Source: Lentibacillus sediminis (lineage in GTDB: Bacteria > Bacillota > Bacilli > Bacillales > Amphibacillaceae). From it: a DNA stretch of 64,000 nucleotides. The notes beneath the pieces are model-generated. The model ran no database searches. It was not told the DNA's origin and worked only from the letters and a program-made list of their open reading frames with translations. The translations under genes and the position numbers were made by a program. Positions 8,810-17,663 of this stretch are shown here, piece by piece. Position 1 is the first letter of the stretch. Each line of letters begins with the position of its first letter. The stretch is taken from positions 372,001 through 436,000 of the forward strand of contig NZ_NIXK01000001.1 in NCBI RefSeq assembly GCF_002763455.1. The letters are read 5' to 3'.

Positions 8810-11590
8810 TTGTTGTATTTTAACCTGCGAAAATTATTAATTCCTTCACTGGCTTTGATGGTAGTCGTGATGTTAATGACAACGGATGGCATGGAAAGTG
8901 TATCGCCTGTGAAAGCGGATACAAATGATCAGGTTTTTTATCTCAGTCCCGATGGAAATGACAATGGGCCGGGCACGAGAGAAGAACCATGGAGAACACT
9001 CGATAAAGCATCTCAAGCTGAAACAGGTGATACAGTAGTTTTCCTGCCGGGAACGTATGAAGGCATACTCCAACCGGAAAACAGCGGAACGGAGGATGCC
9101 CCGATTATTTATAAAGCAGAAGAACCGGGGACAGCCAGATTGGCAGGACTATCAACAGATGACTATCATCATGCAGTTACCATTTTAGGAAAAGAATATA
9201 TCGAGATTAATGGATTGCATATTGAGCCGCAAAATCTGGAATTCGGGCGTTGGTTAACAATCAACAGCACGAACTCGACAGGAAATAATTGTACCGCAGA
9301 TACTGATCCTGGTAGTGATTCTCAAAATATTAAAGTGAAAAATCTTGTTATGGAAAAGGCATTTGGTTTGGGCAGAGGTGGAGCCGGTATCCCGGTTGTT
9401 ATAAAAAATGCCAGTCAAATAGAGTTTAAGGACAATATTCTTCGTCAGTTTCAGGGTGGCGACATGATGTGGTTTGCCTGTACAGATCGAGTTGTGCTGG
9501 AAGGGAATTCAATTAGTCATGCCGGACACTCGCCCACAGCCTTTTCACCGCTGTTTCAATTTAAGTCGAACAATTATACCGTAGTACGAGGAAATGTGTT
9601 TCATGGAAGTTGGGGACGTCCTTTTGAAGCATTTGGAGATCCAAATATGCTGTTTGAGAATAACATTATAACACATGCCTATCATGGCGGGATGTCGGCT
9701 GGTCCTGAAGCTAAGCTAATGATGGAAGATAGTATCTTCCGTTTTAACAAGGTATATCGCAATTTCGGCAGCCCGATAAATATTCATTATTATAATGAAG
9801 GGGCAGATTCTAAAGGGACAAGAATTTATAACAACGTATTTGATGACAACTATACTGACGCGGTAAATATTGCGGGTGTGGTAGAGGATTATACGTTTAA
9901 GAATAATATTTTTTCAAACAATGACCTTGAAGGCGGAAATCGGCAAATCTTGTTTGATGGAGATGCCTCTCACTTTCAATTTCATAATAATGCCTTCTGG
10001 GCACAAGGTGCGGAAGGGATCCTTGATAATGGCACTGGAAAGGCACTAAGCCTGGAAGATGTACAGTCGAATGGATGGAAACAGGAAAACGGGAACCAAT
10101 TCAGTGATAACATAAATATCGGTCCAGGCTTTGTCGATGCCGAAAATCATAATTATGGATTAACATCGGACAGTCCATTAATTGACGCAGGAGATTCGCT
10201 GACAGTTGCGGCGAGTTCCGGTTCGGGAGATGTAGTCGAAGTTGAAGATACAAAATACTTTTATGACGGATATGGAATTGAAGGTGAAGTAGGTGACCTG
10301 ATTGCGGTAGGATCCGCTTCACAACAAGCTCGTGTTATCGATATCGATCACGAGAATAGTACGTTAACACTAGATCAAAGTGTGAGTTGGGAAGCGGGCG
10401 ATCCGGTAAGCTTAGCCTGGTCTGGTGCCGCTCCTGATATGGGTGTCTTTGAATACGGTGAAAATGGGCGTGTCTCTGTGGAAATAGATACGGACTCATT
10501 TAGCGTGCATGAGAATGAGCAGGTAACGTTTACTGCAACAGTTCAAGGTGTTGATGGTCCATTGGCGTATGATTGGAGTCTTGGTGATGGAACAAAGGCT
10601 GAGGGCAGTAAGGTGAACCACAGTTATGAAGGTCCGTTTATCAGTCAAGATTCAGCAGGACCATCCGGATATCCGGTGTTTTTAGAGGTAACTGATGATC
10701 AGGGCCGTACGTATCATGCGACGAGTTATGTCGAAGTAACAGAACCTAATAAAGATGAGAACCCTTTCATCCATATTAATTTCAACCAGTTTGGTCACGC
10801 AACACGAGGCGGTTCGTCCAATTTTGAGAACGAGGATGCTAATTCCTGGTGGCTGCTCTATTTATCTCGCCCGACGACAGACCTCGTTATTGAAGAAGGG
10901 GAAAACGGGAACAAGGCAGGGCATTTCATTGCTGACAATAATGAAGCCGCAAACGCAAGGATGATGCCGGCGGATTGGTATATTGACAAATACCCCTTCA
11001 TTAATTTCCATTATCGCATTGAGCCAGGAACACCAATAGCACTTTACTTACAAGCTTTCAGTACGATTGAGGAAGAGCGAAGTGTATATATAGCTGCAGC
11101 ACCTGCGGCTGAATCTGATGCTGAGATAATAGTAGGAAACAACCAGCTCATTGATGATGGGGAGTGGCATGAGATTACAATTGACACCCGTGAGATTCGG
11201 GAAAAATATCCGGATGTGAATTTGATTCAGGAATTGCGTTTTGGAGCACCTGACCGATTTGAAATGAATGACGGAGATGGCTATTGGCTGGAAGACTTGG
11301 AGATTTTACCGTCCAATCTTGTTAATTCTAGTGTGGATCATATGAAAACACTGGTTGACCGCTACGAAGAGGAAGGGGAAGTCGCAGACACCGGAAATGC
11401 CCGACTTATGCGGATCCATTTGACTTCTGTAAGTCATTACGAAGAAAGAGAGTCAATGGACAAAGCTGTCAAACATATGGAGAGTTTCAAGCGTCTGCTT
11501 GAATACCAGCAAGAGAATGAGTTGATTTCCTGGAAGGTATATAACACGCTCAAAACAGATGCGGAATCGTTAATTGCGAAGTGGCAATAG
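8810..11590 (+). CDS. Secreted right-handed beta-helix protein with PKD-like domain; candidate polysaccharide-active enzyme
   Basis: About 926 aa. GGGAGG at 8799-8804 points to tandem TTG codons at 8810 or 8813; an ATG at 8744 lacks a ribosome site. A signal peptide (hydrophobic core PSLALMVVVML, probable cleavage after VKA) is followed by a DUF1565-type start, YLSPDGNDNGPGT, and then a long right-handed parallel beta-helix with repeated N-N-x-F turns up to about residue 500. A PKD-like domain (DWSLGDGTKAEG) lies near 555-640, then a beta-sandwich region of about 180 residues and a helical tail. The beta-helix fold includes polysaccharide lyases such as PL6, and the context favours a lyase or glycan-binding function. 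No lyase catalytic set could be assigned, so the activity is inferred. No sorting signal is present at the C-terminus. Confidence 0.75.
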   Translation: MLYFNLRKLLIPSLALMVVVMLMTTDGMESVSPVKADTNDQVFYLSPDGNDNGPGTREEPWRTLDKASQAETGDTVVFLPGTYEGILQPENSGTEDAPIIYKAEEPGTARLAGLSTDDYHHAVTILGKEYIEINGLHIEPQNLEFGRWLTINSTNSTGNNCTADTDPGSDSQNIKVKNLVMEKAFGLGRGGAGIPVVIKNASQIEFKDNILRQFQGGDMMWFACTDRVVLEGNSISHAGHSPTAFSPLFQFKSNNYTVVRGNVFHGSWGRPFEAFGDPNMLFENNIITHAYHGGMSAGPEAKLMMEDSIFRFNKVYRNFGSPINIHYYNEGADSKGTRIYNNVFDDNYTDAVNIAGVVEDYTFKNNIFSNNDLEGGNRQILFDGDASHFQFHNNAFWAQGAEGILDNGTGKALSLEDVQSNGWKQENGNQFSDNINIGPGFVDAENHNYGLTSDSPLIDAGDSLTVAASSGSGDVVEVEDTKYFYDGYGIEGEVGDLIAVGSASQQARVIDIDHENSTLTLDQSVSWEAGDPVSLAWSGAAPDMGVFEYGENGRVSVEIDTDSFSVHENEQVTFTATVQGVDGPLAYDWSLGDGTKAEGSKVNHSYEGPFISQDSAGPSGYPVFLEVTDDQGRTYHATSYVEVTEPNKDENPFIHINFNQFGHATRGGSSNFENEDANSWWLLYLSRPTTDLVIEEGENGNKAGHFIADNNEAANARMMPADWYIDKYPFINFHYRIEPGTPIALYLQAFSTIEEERSVYIAAAPAAESDAEIIVGNNQLIDDGEWHEITIDTREIREKYPDVNLIQELRFGAPDRFEMNDGDGYWLEDLEILPSNLVNSSVDHMKTLVDRYEEEGEVADTGNARLMRIHLTSVSHYEERESMDKAVKHMESFKRLLEYQQENELISWKVYNTLKTDAESLIAKWQ

Positions 11591-11676
11591 AACTTCTTCT
11601 GTGGCAGTAATATACAGAAAGCCCAGTTACATTGAAGAATGGATGAATAAGTAAAGATCAAATGAACGGTAGGTTA

Positions 11677-11704
11677 AACGGCCGGAGGTTCATATCCGGC
11701 CGTT
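11677..11704 (+). terminator. Strong GC-rich hairpin, possible terminator
   Basis: AACGGCCGGA (11677-11686), 8-base loop, TCCGGCCGTT (11695-11704): a perfect 10-bp stem between the beta-helix gene and the nitrilase gene. No T-run follows on the + strand, so it may be an mRNA-stabilising hairpin or a weak attenuator. Confidence 0.45.
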
Positions 11705-11764
11705 CCACCAATACTGAAACATATGGCAGTGAAAACAAAAAACTTAATTTAGGAGGAAAATACT

Positions 11765-12724
11765 ATGGCAAGGCATGTTACAGTTAGTGCACTATCGCCA
11801 TTTCCTATGGAAGTGGAACAAAATGATACGAGTTCCAGGATTGTATCCAAAATGAAAGATCACTGGAGTAAGCATCTGGAATTGGCTATGACTGATCAAC
11901 CCGACCTTCTTGTATTACCGGAATGTTGTGATCGTCCAGTCATACGCGATAAAGAGCGACGTAATCAGTATTATCAAGAAAGGGGAGACCAGCTTCTGGA
12001 TTTATTTTCAGAGGCAGCAAAAAAAAATCGTTGCTACATCGCTTATTCCGCATTTAAAGTCATGTCAGATGGTACTAAGCGTAATTGCACCCAATTACTT
12101 GACAGGCAAGGTGAAGTTGTTGGCACCTACTATAAAAATTTCCTGACTATCGGAGAAATGTCTTCCGGTATAATATGCGGCAACGAACCCTTAATTGTAG
12201 AATGTGATTTTGGCACAGTTGGGATAACGATTTGTTATGATCTGATCTTTGATGAATTGAGAGCTGCCTATTCAGAACGAAAGCCTGATATACTTATTCA
12301 TTCTTCGTTAGGACATTTTGGTATGCGACATAACTATTGGGCGTTTTCCTGCCGTTCTCATTATGTTGGAGCAATAGCCAGAAAAGAGGGGCAAATTATA
12401 TCTCCGTTAGGGGACGTGATTGACAGCAGCAGCAATTACAGCCCTGTGATAACCGGAGAAATCAATTTAGACTGCAAAATAACAGAAAGATTTACAGCAA
12501 AAGAGCATTTTGATCGAGTGATGGAGATAAAAAAGAAATACGGAAATAAAGTTAAAATGACCTATCCAGCCAGTGGAGAATTGGGATCTTTCCTTTTCTC
12601 AAGCGAAACAGATGAGTTTACGATCGACGAAGTCTTAAAAGAATTTAATATCATGACGTTTGATGAAAAGCTTGAAAAAACGATCGCTTTTCGAAACAAG
12701 CAGTTGGAGAACTTAAACAGTTGA
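11765..12724 (+). CDS. Carbon-nitrogen hydrolase (nitrilase superfamily)
   Basis: 319 aa with the nitrilase-fold catalytic triad visible: Glu53 in LLVLPECC, Lys124 in TYYKNFLT and Cys157 in GITICYDLIF. Members hydrolyse nitriles, or more often amides and N-carbamoyl groups. ATG 11765 has AGGAGGAAAA 6-7 bases upstream. It stands between the secreted beta-helix protein and the importer operon. It might remove an amide from an imported amino-sugar derivative, but no substrate can be deduced. No signal peptide is seen; it is probably cytoplasmic. Confidence 0.85.
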   Translation: MARHVTVSALSPFPMEVEQNDTSSRIVSKMKDHWSKHLELAMTDQPDLLVLPECCDRPVIRDKERRNQYYQERGDQLLDLFSEAAKKNRCYIAYSAFKVMSDGTKRNCTQLLDRQGEVVGTYYKNFLTIGEMSSGIICGNEPLIVECDFGTVGITICYDLIFDELRAAYSERKPDILIHSSLGHFGMRHNYWAFSCRSHYVGAIARKEGQIISPLGDVIDSSSNYSPVITGEINLDCKITERFTAKEHFDRVMEIKKKYGNKVKMTYPASGELGSFLFSSETDEFTIDEVLKEFNIMTFDEKLEKTIAFRNKQLENLNS

Positions 12725-12788
12725 CGTAGCTTTTATCATTATTTTCGTAGTTTTATCTTTCTTTGAATTTACCTGATGGAATTGATAA

Positions 12789-12817
12789 TTGTAAGTAAAA
12801 CACGAAATAGCTACTAT
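12789..12817 (+). promoter_or_regulatory. Sigma-A type promoter of the sugar ABC operon
   Basis: TTGTAA (12789-12794), 17-base spacer, TACTAT (12812-12817). It is followed immediately by the cre-type operator, so the predicted start point lies inside the operator. Confidence 0.5.
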
Positions 12818-12819
12818 GT

Positions 12820-12833
12820 TGTTAGCGCTAACA
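12820..12833 (+). promoter_or_regulatory. cre-type operator (CcpA/LacI family site)
   Basis: TGTTAGCGCTAACA is a perfect 14-bp palindrome that matches the catabolite-responsive-element consensus TGWNANCGNTNWCA at every position. It lies at the expected transcription start of the importer operon and 73 bases upstream of the first permease. That position suits repression by CcpA, or by a dedicated LacI-family regulator, by blocking initiation. Confidence 0.8.
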
Positions 12834-12906
12834 TTTAACCAAATTTGAAATGTGAAATAATCACTCAATAAAATTTAAATCTGCAAATGGCTGAGGGGGA
12901 GCAACA

Positions 12907-13878
12907 TTGGAGACAGAACTGATTAAACAGCCGGACAAAGAGGAAGAACCGTCTGGAAATCGAAAGAACAAACGCAAGCCGAAACGGAAAAGGAAGTTTT
13001 GGTCATACCGGTACATTTATCTTCTTTTATTACCGGGATTGTTATTTTTTTTAGTCTACAAGTATCTACCTATGGGCGGATTGATTATCGCTTTCCAGGA
13101 TTATAATCCATTTCAGGGATATACAGGCAGCCCGTGGGTTGGATTTGAGCATTTCGCTACAATTTTTGAGAGTCAAGAGGTACTGCGAGTCATATGGAAC
13201 ACATTAGTTCTTTCGTTCTTGCAGATCTTTATTTCTTTTCCTTTTTCAATTGTATTGGCTTTGATGCTGAATGAAGTGAGAAATCAAATATACAAACGCA
13301 CGATTCAATCTATCGTTTATTTACCTCACTTTTTATCCTGGGTAATTATCGTAGGGTTAACGGTCATTTTCCTTCGTGGTGAAGGGATAATTAATGATGT
13401 TATAACATCTTTTGGATTTGAAGCAATTCCATTTTTAACAAGTGATGAGTGGTTCAGACCGCTTATCACCCTGCAAAATATTTGGAAAGAGAGTGGATGG
13501 GGTACGATCATTTTCCTGGCTGCCATGGCAGGTGTCAACCCCAATCTTTATGAAGCAGCAATGATTGATGGAGCAAGCAGGTGGAGAAGAATATGGCATA
13601 TTACATTGCCTGCTATACGCAGCACAATTATAATTTTATTGATTTTGCGACTTGGAAATGTTATGGAATCAGGATTCGAACACATATTTCTAATGCTAAA
13701 CCCTTTAAATAGAGATATTGGGAACGTATTGGACACATTTGTTTACTTTAAAGGGATTGAGCAAGCAGATTACAGCTTTGCAACGGCAGTCGGCCTTTTT
13801 AAAGGATTAGTTGGCCTTATATTGGTTGTAGCTGCCAACCGGCTAGCAAAGCGTTTTGGAGAACAGGGTCTCTATTAA
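12907..13878 (+). CDS. Sugar ABC transporter permease, LplB family (CUT1)
   Basis: 323 aa, TTG start at 12907 behind GAGGGGGA. A very basic N-terminus (KNKRKPKRKRK) precedes six membrane helices. The inner-membrane coupling loop EAAMIDGASRWRRIWHITLPAI matches the EAAxxDGAxxxxxFxxixlP signature of binding-protein-dependent permeases. It belongs to the LplB/YtcO group that imports oligosaccharides, including uronate- and GAG-derived ones. It pairs with the permease 33 bases downstream and the lipoprotein at 14846. No ATPase gene is present here; CUT1 importers of this kind usually share a genome-wide MsmX-type ATPase (family knowledge). Confidence 0.93.
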   Translation: METELIKQPDKEEEPSGNRKNKRKPKRKRKFWSYRYIYLLLLPGLLFFLVYKYLPMGGLIIAFQDYNPFQGYTGSPWVGFEHFATIFESQEVLRVIWNTLVLSFLQIFISFPFSIVLALMLNEVRNQIYKRTIQSIVYLPHFLSWVIIVGLTVIFLRGEGIINDVITSFGFEAIPFLTSDEWFRPLITLQNIWKESGWGTIIFLAAMAGVNPNLYEAAMIDGASRWRRIWHITLPAIRSTIIILLILRLGNVMESGFEHIFLMLNPLNRDIGNVLDTFVYFKGIEQADYSFATAVGLFKGLVGLILVVAANRLAKRFGEQGLY

Positions 13879-13911
13879 ACACAAATACTAACGAGAGAGG
13901 GTGGTACAAGA

Positions 13912-14781
13912 ATGAAAAATCGAACACTGTCAGAAAAAATATTTGACGCTGGTAATATCATACTGCTGGCAATCATTGCTTTTATTATGCTATTTCCGTT
14001 GCTTTATGTTTTTTCAGTTTCATTTTCTTCAATGCAGGATTTTATAACGAAAGACTTCATCATATGGCCGGAAAATTGGGTGACGGATGCCTATCAGTAT
14101 ATCTTTGCCAGTGAGCAATTTATACGATCGATATTTGTAAGCATATTTGTCACTATTGTCGGCACAATTGTCAATTTGGCTTTTACTGCTACGATGGCAT
14201 ATGGTCTTACGCGCAATGCACCTGGACAAAGACCAATACTTTTTATGGTTGTTTTTTCGCTGATTTTTCAGGCAGGGATGATTCCAACTTACCTTGTTGT
14301 AGACGCAACCGGTTTGTTGGATACGGTTTGGTCACTGATTATCCCTATAGCAATCGCTCCATTCAATTTAATCGTCATGCGGCAGTTCTTTTTGAATATT
14401 CCTAATGAACTCATTGAGTCTGCTTTTGTGGATGGCGCAAATGAATTACAGATTTTCGGAAGAATTATACTGCCATTATCAAAACCTGCATTGGCGGCAA
14501 TCGGACTATTTTATGCGGTCAACCATTGGAATAACTATTTTCATGGAATGCTCTATATTTCAGACCCGGCAAAATGGCCGATTCAGGTTGTCTTGAGGCA
14601 GATGGTCATTACTCAGGATATGGATATTACAACAGGTCAGTTAGTTACGGATGTTGCGCCGCCTCCGGAGACGATACAGATGGCAGCAGTTATTGTGGCG
14701 ACTGTGCCAATTCTGATTGTCTACCCGTTTCTCCAAAAGCATTTTGCTAAGGGGGTGATGCTTGGAGCGGTAAAAGGATAA
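13912..14781 (+). CDS. Sugar ABC transporter permease, YtcP/AraQ family (CUT1)
   Basis: Second permease, 289 aa, ATG at 13912 with GAGAGAGGG upstream. Six hydrophobic segments and the coupling loop ESAFVDGANELQIFGRIILPLSKPA are visible, and the end KHFAKGVMLGAVKG is typical of the YtcP group. It would form the heterodimeric membrane channel with the LplB-type protein. Confidence 0.93.
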   Translation: MKNRTLSEKIFDAGNIILLAIIAFIMLFPLLYVFSVSFSSMQDFITKDFIIWPENWVTDAYQYIFASEQFIRSIFVSIFVTIVGTIVNLAFTATMAYGLTRNAPGQRPILFMVVFSLIFQAGMIPTYLVVDATGLLDTVWSLIIPIAIAPFNLIVMRQFFLNIPNELIESAFVDGANELQIFGRIILPLSKPALAAIGLFYAVNHWNNYFHGMLYISDPAKWPIQVVLRQMVITQDMDITTGQLVTDVAPPPETIQMAAVIVATVPILIVYPFLQKHFAKGVMLGAVKG

Positions 14782-14845
14782 CAATTTTTGACGGGCGGGT
14801 TGAAAAGGAATAGTGATCAAACTTAATTTAGAGGGGGATTGGAAG

Positions 14846-16453
14846 ATGGGGTTAAAAAAACTCATGTATTTACTGGCACTTGTCCTGCTGGTGGTTGCTT
14901 TAACTGCTTGCACGGATGAGGCAGGGTCAGAGGAACAGACTGAAAATGAAGACAATGGAAATGAACAAGAGGACACTTCCGATGAGACATATACCATTAC
15001 AGCCTTAGATTTTTCAGTACAAGGTGTAGCAGCAGATGGACCTGGTTTAGAGATGATTAATGAAAGGTTTAATGTTGATTACCAACCTGAAAAAGCATTA
15101 AAAGACGGTTATGATGAGAAACTTACCACAACATTCGCATCCGGAGATATACCTGATGTAGTAGGGTTTACTGGTGGGGACACTAAATATAAAACGTTTG
15201 CTTCGCAGGGTGCCTTTTTGCCTTTAAATGATTACATCGATGACTATCCATCATTGCAAGCAGTTCCTGAAACTTTTTGGGATAGTGTATCTGTAGACGG
15301 TCAAATTTACGGTATTCCTAATTACATTTCTCCATTTCCTGATTCCATGGTCATTCGTCAGGACTGGCTGGATAACTTAGGATTGGAAATGCCGACGAGT
15401 TACGAAGAGTTGAGAGATGTAGCCATTGCATTTGCTAAAGAGGACCCGGACCAAAACGGTGAGGACGATACGTTTGGTCTCATTACAACAGTATTGGCTA
15501 ATAACATCTTTCCATTCCATGCACAGGGACCTTACTGGGATCCGGAAGTATATTATGGTACAACGACGGACGAAAATGGAAACGTACTTCCTCAACGTCT
15601 TGGAGAAGGATGGAAAGAGATTGTTCAATTATTCCATGATCTTTACCAGGAAGGAGCACTGAGTCCGGATTTCCATGTCATGACGACGGATCAGGCGAAT
15701 AATTCTTTTTACTCCGGTGAAGCAGGCATTTGGGTATTAGGGATATGGACCGGCTATGATGATTTTGCAAAAACTCTGGTAGAGGTAGATCCTGATGCTG
15801 AATTGGCCCCTGTTCCGGCATTTGAAGATCCAGAAGGTAACGCAGGCTGGAAAATGAATAGAGGTTATAATAGTATTACGACACTGTCAGCTGAATTATC
15901 TGATGAACCCGGAAAAGTTGAACGCATTCTGGAGTTGATTGATTTTGGCAGGAAGTATTACCCAAGAGATGAACGTAATCCGGACAATGAAGATTATGAT
16001 TGGTTTCATGGGTTAGAAGGTGAAGGTTATGACTATGTAGACGGTGAAGTCGTGACAAAACAAAATGCTGCGGAACAGGGTCTGGCCCCTTCAGCTTATT
16101 TACCTGATGCTTCAGGTTATGTTCCTCCGGGGACAGTAACGGAAAACTGGAGGAATTTTGAGACTGATATATTAAGAGAAGCTGTAAGGAAGAAAGAAGA
16201 AATGCATGCTGAACAGGATGCTTACAGCAGGAGGACCCATTTGATTGAGTCAGAAGCAAATATCGAGATGGGTGAAGATCTGCGGCAGTTTATTATTGAT
16301 GAGCACGTCAAGATGATTGTCGGTGAAAGACCAATATCTGAGTGGGATCAAGTCGTGCAGGAATGGTTGGAAAGAGGCGGATCCGAAATTGTAGAGGATT
16401 ACAATGAGGGCTTTGAAGAATTAGGTGATTTTGAACCTTGGGTTAGACGTTAA
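14846..16453 (+). CDS. Sugar ABC transporter substrate-binding lipoprotein
   Basis: 535 aa. ATG 14846 is chosen because GAGGGGGA lies 7 bases upstream and it places the lipobox correctly; an upstream GTG at 14813 would give an unsuitable extension. The signal is KKLMYLLALVLLVVALTAC with the lipid-bearing Cys at about residue 22, followed by an acidic E/D/Q-rich linker. The rest is a large binding protein of the LipO/YtcQ type (VVGFTGGDTKYKTF, IYGIPNYISPFPDSMVIRQDWL). It captures the oligosaccharide outside the membrane for the two upstream permeases, and may also report ligand to the membrane AraC regulator (inference). Confidence 0.93.
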   Translation: MGLKKLMYLLALVLLVVALTACTDEAGSEEQTENEDNGNEQEDTSDETYTITALDFSVQGVAADGPGLEMINERFNVDYQPEKALKDGYDEKLTTTFASGDIPDVVGFTGGDTKYKTFASQGAFLPLNDYIDDYPSLQAVPETFWDSVSVDGQIYGIPNYISPFPDSMVIRQDWLDNLGLEMPTSYEELRDVAIAFAKEDPDQNGEDDTFGLITTVLANNIFPFHAQGPYWDPEVYYGTTTDENGNVLPQRLGEGWKEIVQLFHDLYQEGALSPDFHVMTTDQANNSFYSGEAGIWVLGIWTGYDDFAKTLVEVDPDAELAPVPAFEDPEGNAGWKMNRGYNSITTLSAELSDEPGKVERILELIDFGRKYYPRDERNPDNEDYDWFHGLEGEGYDYVDGEVVTKQNAAEQGLAPSAYLPDASGYVPPGTVTENWRNFETDILREAVRKKEEMHAEQDAYSRRTHLIESEANIEMGEDLRQFIIDEHVKMIVGERPISEWDQVVQEWLERGGSEIVEDYNEGFEELGDFEPWVRR

Positions 16454-16559
16454 GTTCAACAGATTCATATAAGTGTGCTGGAGTCGTGGTTTGGTTTATG
16501 TTTAGCTTCATATGACTGCGGCTCCTTTAATCAAAATAAAAAAATCAGGGTGATGCAGC

Positions 16560-17663
16560 ATGAGTCAACTAAAGGTAGGAATAGTAGGTCAGGGACGAAG
16601 TGGACGGAATATACATGCTTTGACTTTATCCAAGTTGCCGGAGATGTTTCATATTGCTGCGGTTACGGATACGTCGGCAGAAAGACGCAAAAGGGCAGAA
16701 GAAGAGTTTGGCTGTGATTCATATGCGGATTATCGCGATTTATTCAAGAGGAAAGACATTGATCTTATTGTGAATGCTACACCAAGCCATATGCATGTAA
16801 AGCTGACGCGTGAATTTCTTGAAAAAGGGTTTCATGTTTTATGTGAAAAGCCCTTGGCTCGTAACGTGTCAGATGTCGATATACTGATCGAAACTGCAGC
16901 AGAAAAAGGAAAGACATTAGCTGTTTTTCAAAATTCACGATATGCTCCGGCGTATGTACATATGAGAAAGATCATTGATTCCGGCGTACTAGGAAGAATC
17001 GTTAAAATTAGTATTAATCACAACAAATTTTCCAGAAGGTGGGACTGGCAAACACTAAAAGCAAATCATGGAGGAAATCTGTTGAATACGGGTACTCATC
17101 AGCTGGATCAGGCTTTGCAGTTCTTCAATACGGATACGGTACCTGAAGTAACGTGTTTCATGGATCGCACAAATTCGTTTGGTGATGCAGAGGATTATGT
17201 AAAAATCATGTTATCCGAAGTGGAACGCCCGCTGCTTGATATTGAAATTTCCTCCACTTCTGCTTATCCTGGGTGGAATTACCATGTCCAAGGTACTCAT
17301 GGAGGAATTTCGGGGACTGAGAAACAATTAAACTGGAAGTACTACAGGCCTGAAGAAGCCCCGGAACAGAAGCTTGTTGAGGAGCCATTGGAAAATAGCG
17401 ATGGTATACCGGTTTATGGTAAAGAGAAATTAATGTGGTATGAGGACAGCTGGTTTTTGAAAGGGAACATGTGGGAAATGATGTTTTCGAGTTATTACAT
17501 TGATTTCTATCATAGTTTAGCAGATAGGAAGCCATTACAAGTCACACCAATACAAATCCGTCAGCAAGCTGCAGTAATAGAAGAATGTTTCCGGCAAAAT
17601 CCATTATACTCAAGTGAAGAAATGAGAAGGAATAAAAAGGAGAATACATTACATGAAACTTAA
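16560..17663 (+). CDS. Gfo/Idh/MocA-family NAD(P)-dependent oxidoreductase
   Basis: 367 aa. Rossmann nucleotide-binding start KVGIVGQGRSGRNIHA (GxGxxGR) with the expected EKPLARNVSDVD motif (E-K-P) near residues 97-100; the rest is the alpha/beta substrate domain. The family oxidises, reduces or epimerises sugars and can act as a glycosidase through an oxidised intermediate. ATG 16560 follows AGGGTGAT. Its 3' end overlaps the GH20 gene by 11 bases (17653-17663), which points to coupled translation and to the same oligosaccharide-breakdown step. Confidence 0.9.
   Translation: MSQLKVGIVGQGRSGRNIHALTLSKLPEMFHIAAVTDTSAERRKRAEEEFGCDSYADYRDLFKRKDIDLIVNATPSHMHVKLTREFLEKGFHVLCEKPLARNVSDVDILIETAAEKGKTLAVFQNSRYAPAYVHMRKIIDSGVLGRIVKISINHNKFSRRWDWQTLKANHGGNLLNTGTHQLDQALQFFNTDTVPEVTCFMDRTNSFGDAEDYVKIMLSEVERPLLDIEISSTSAYPGWNYHVQGTHGGISGTEKQLNWKYYRPEEAPEQKLVEEPLENSDGIPVYGKEKLMWYEDSWFLKGNMWEMMFSSYYIDFYHSLADRKPLQVTPIQIRQQAAVIEECFRQNPLYSSEEMRRNKKENTLHET

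Noticed and set aside
8810-11590. Chondroitinase B or alginate lyase (PL6) identity for the beta-helix protein
   Set aside because: The fold fits, but I could not place the catalytic Arg/Lys and calcium-ligand set, so only a fold-level call is made.
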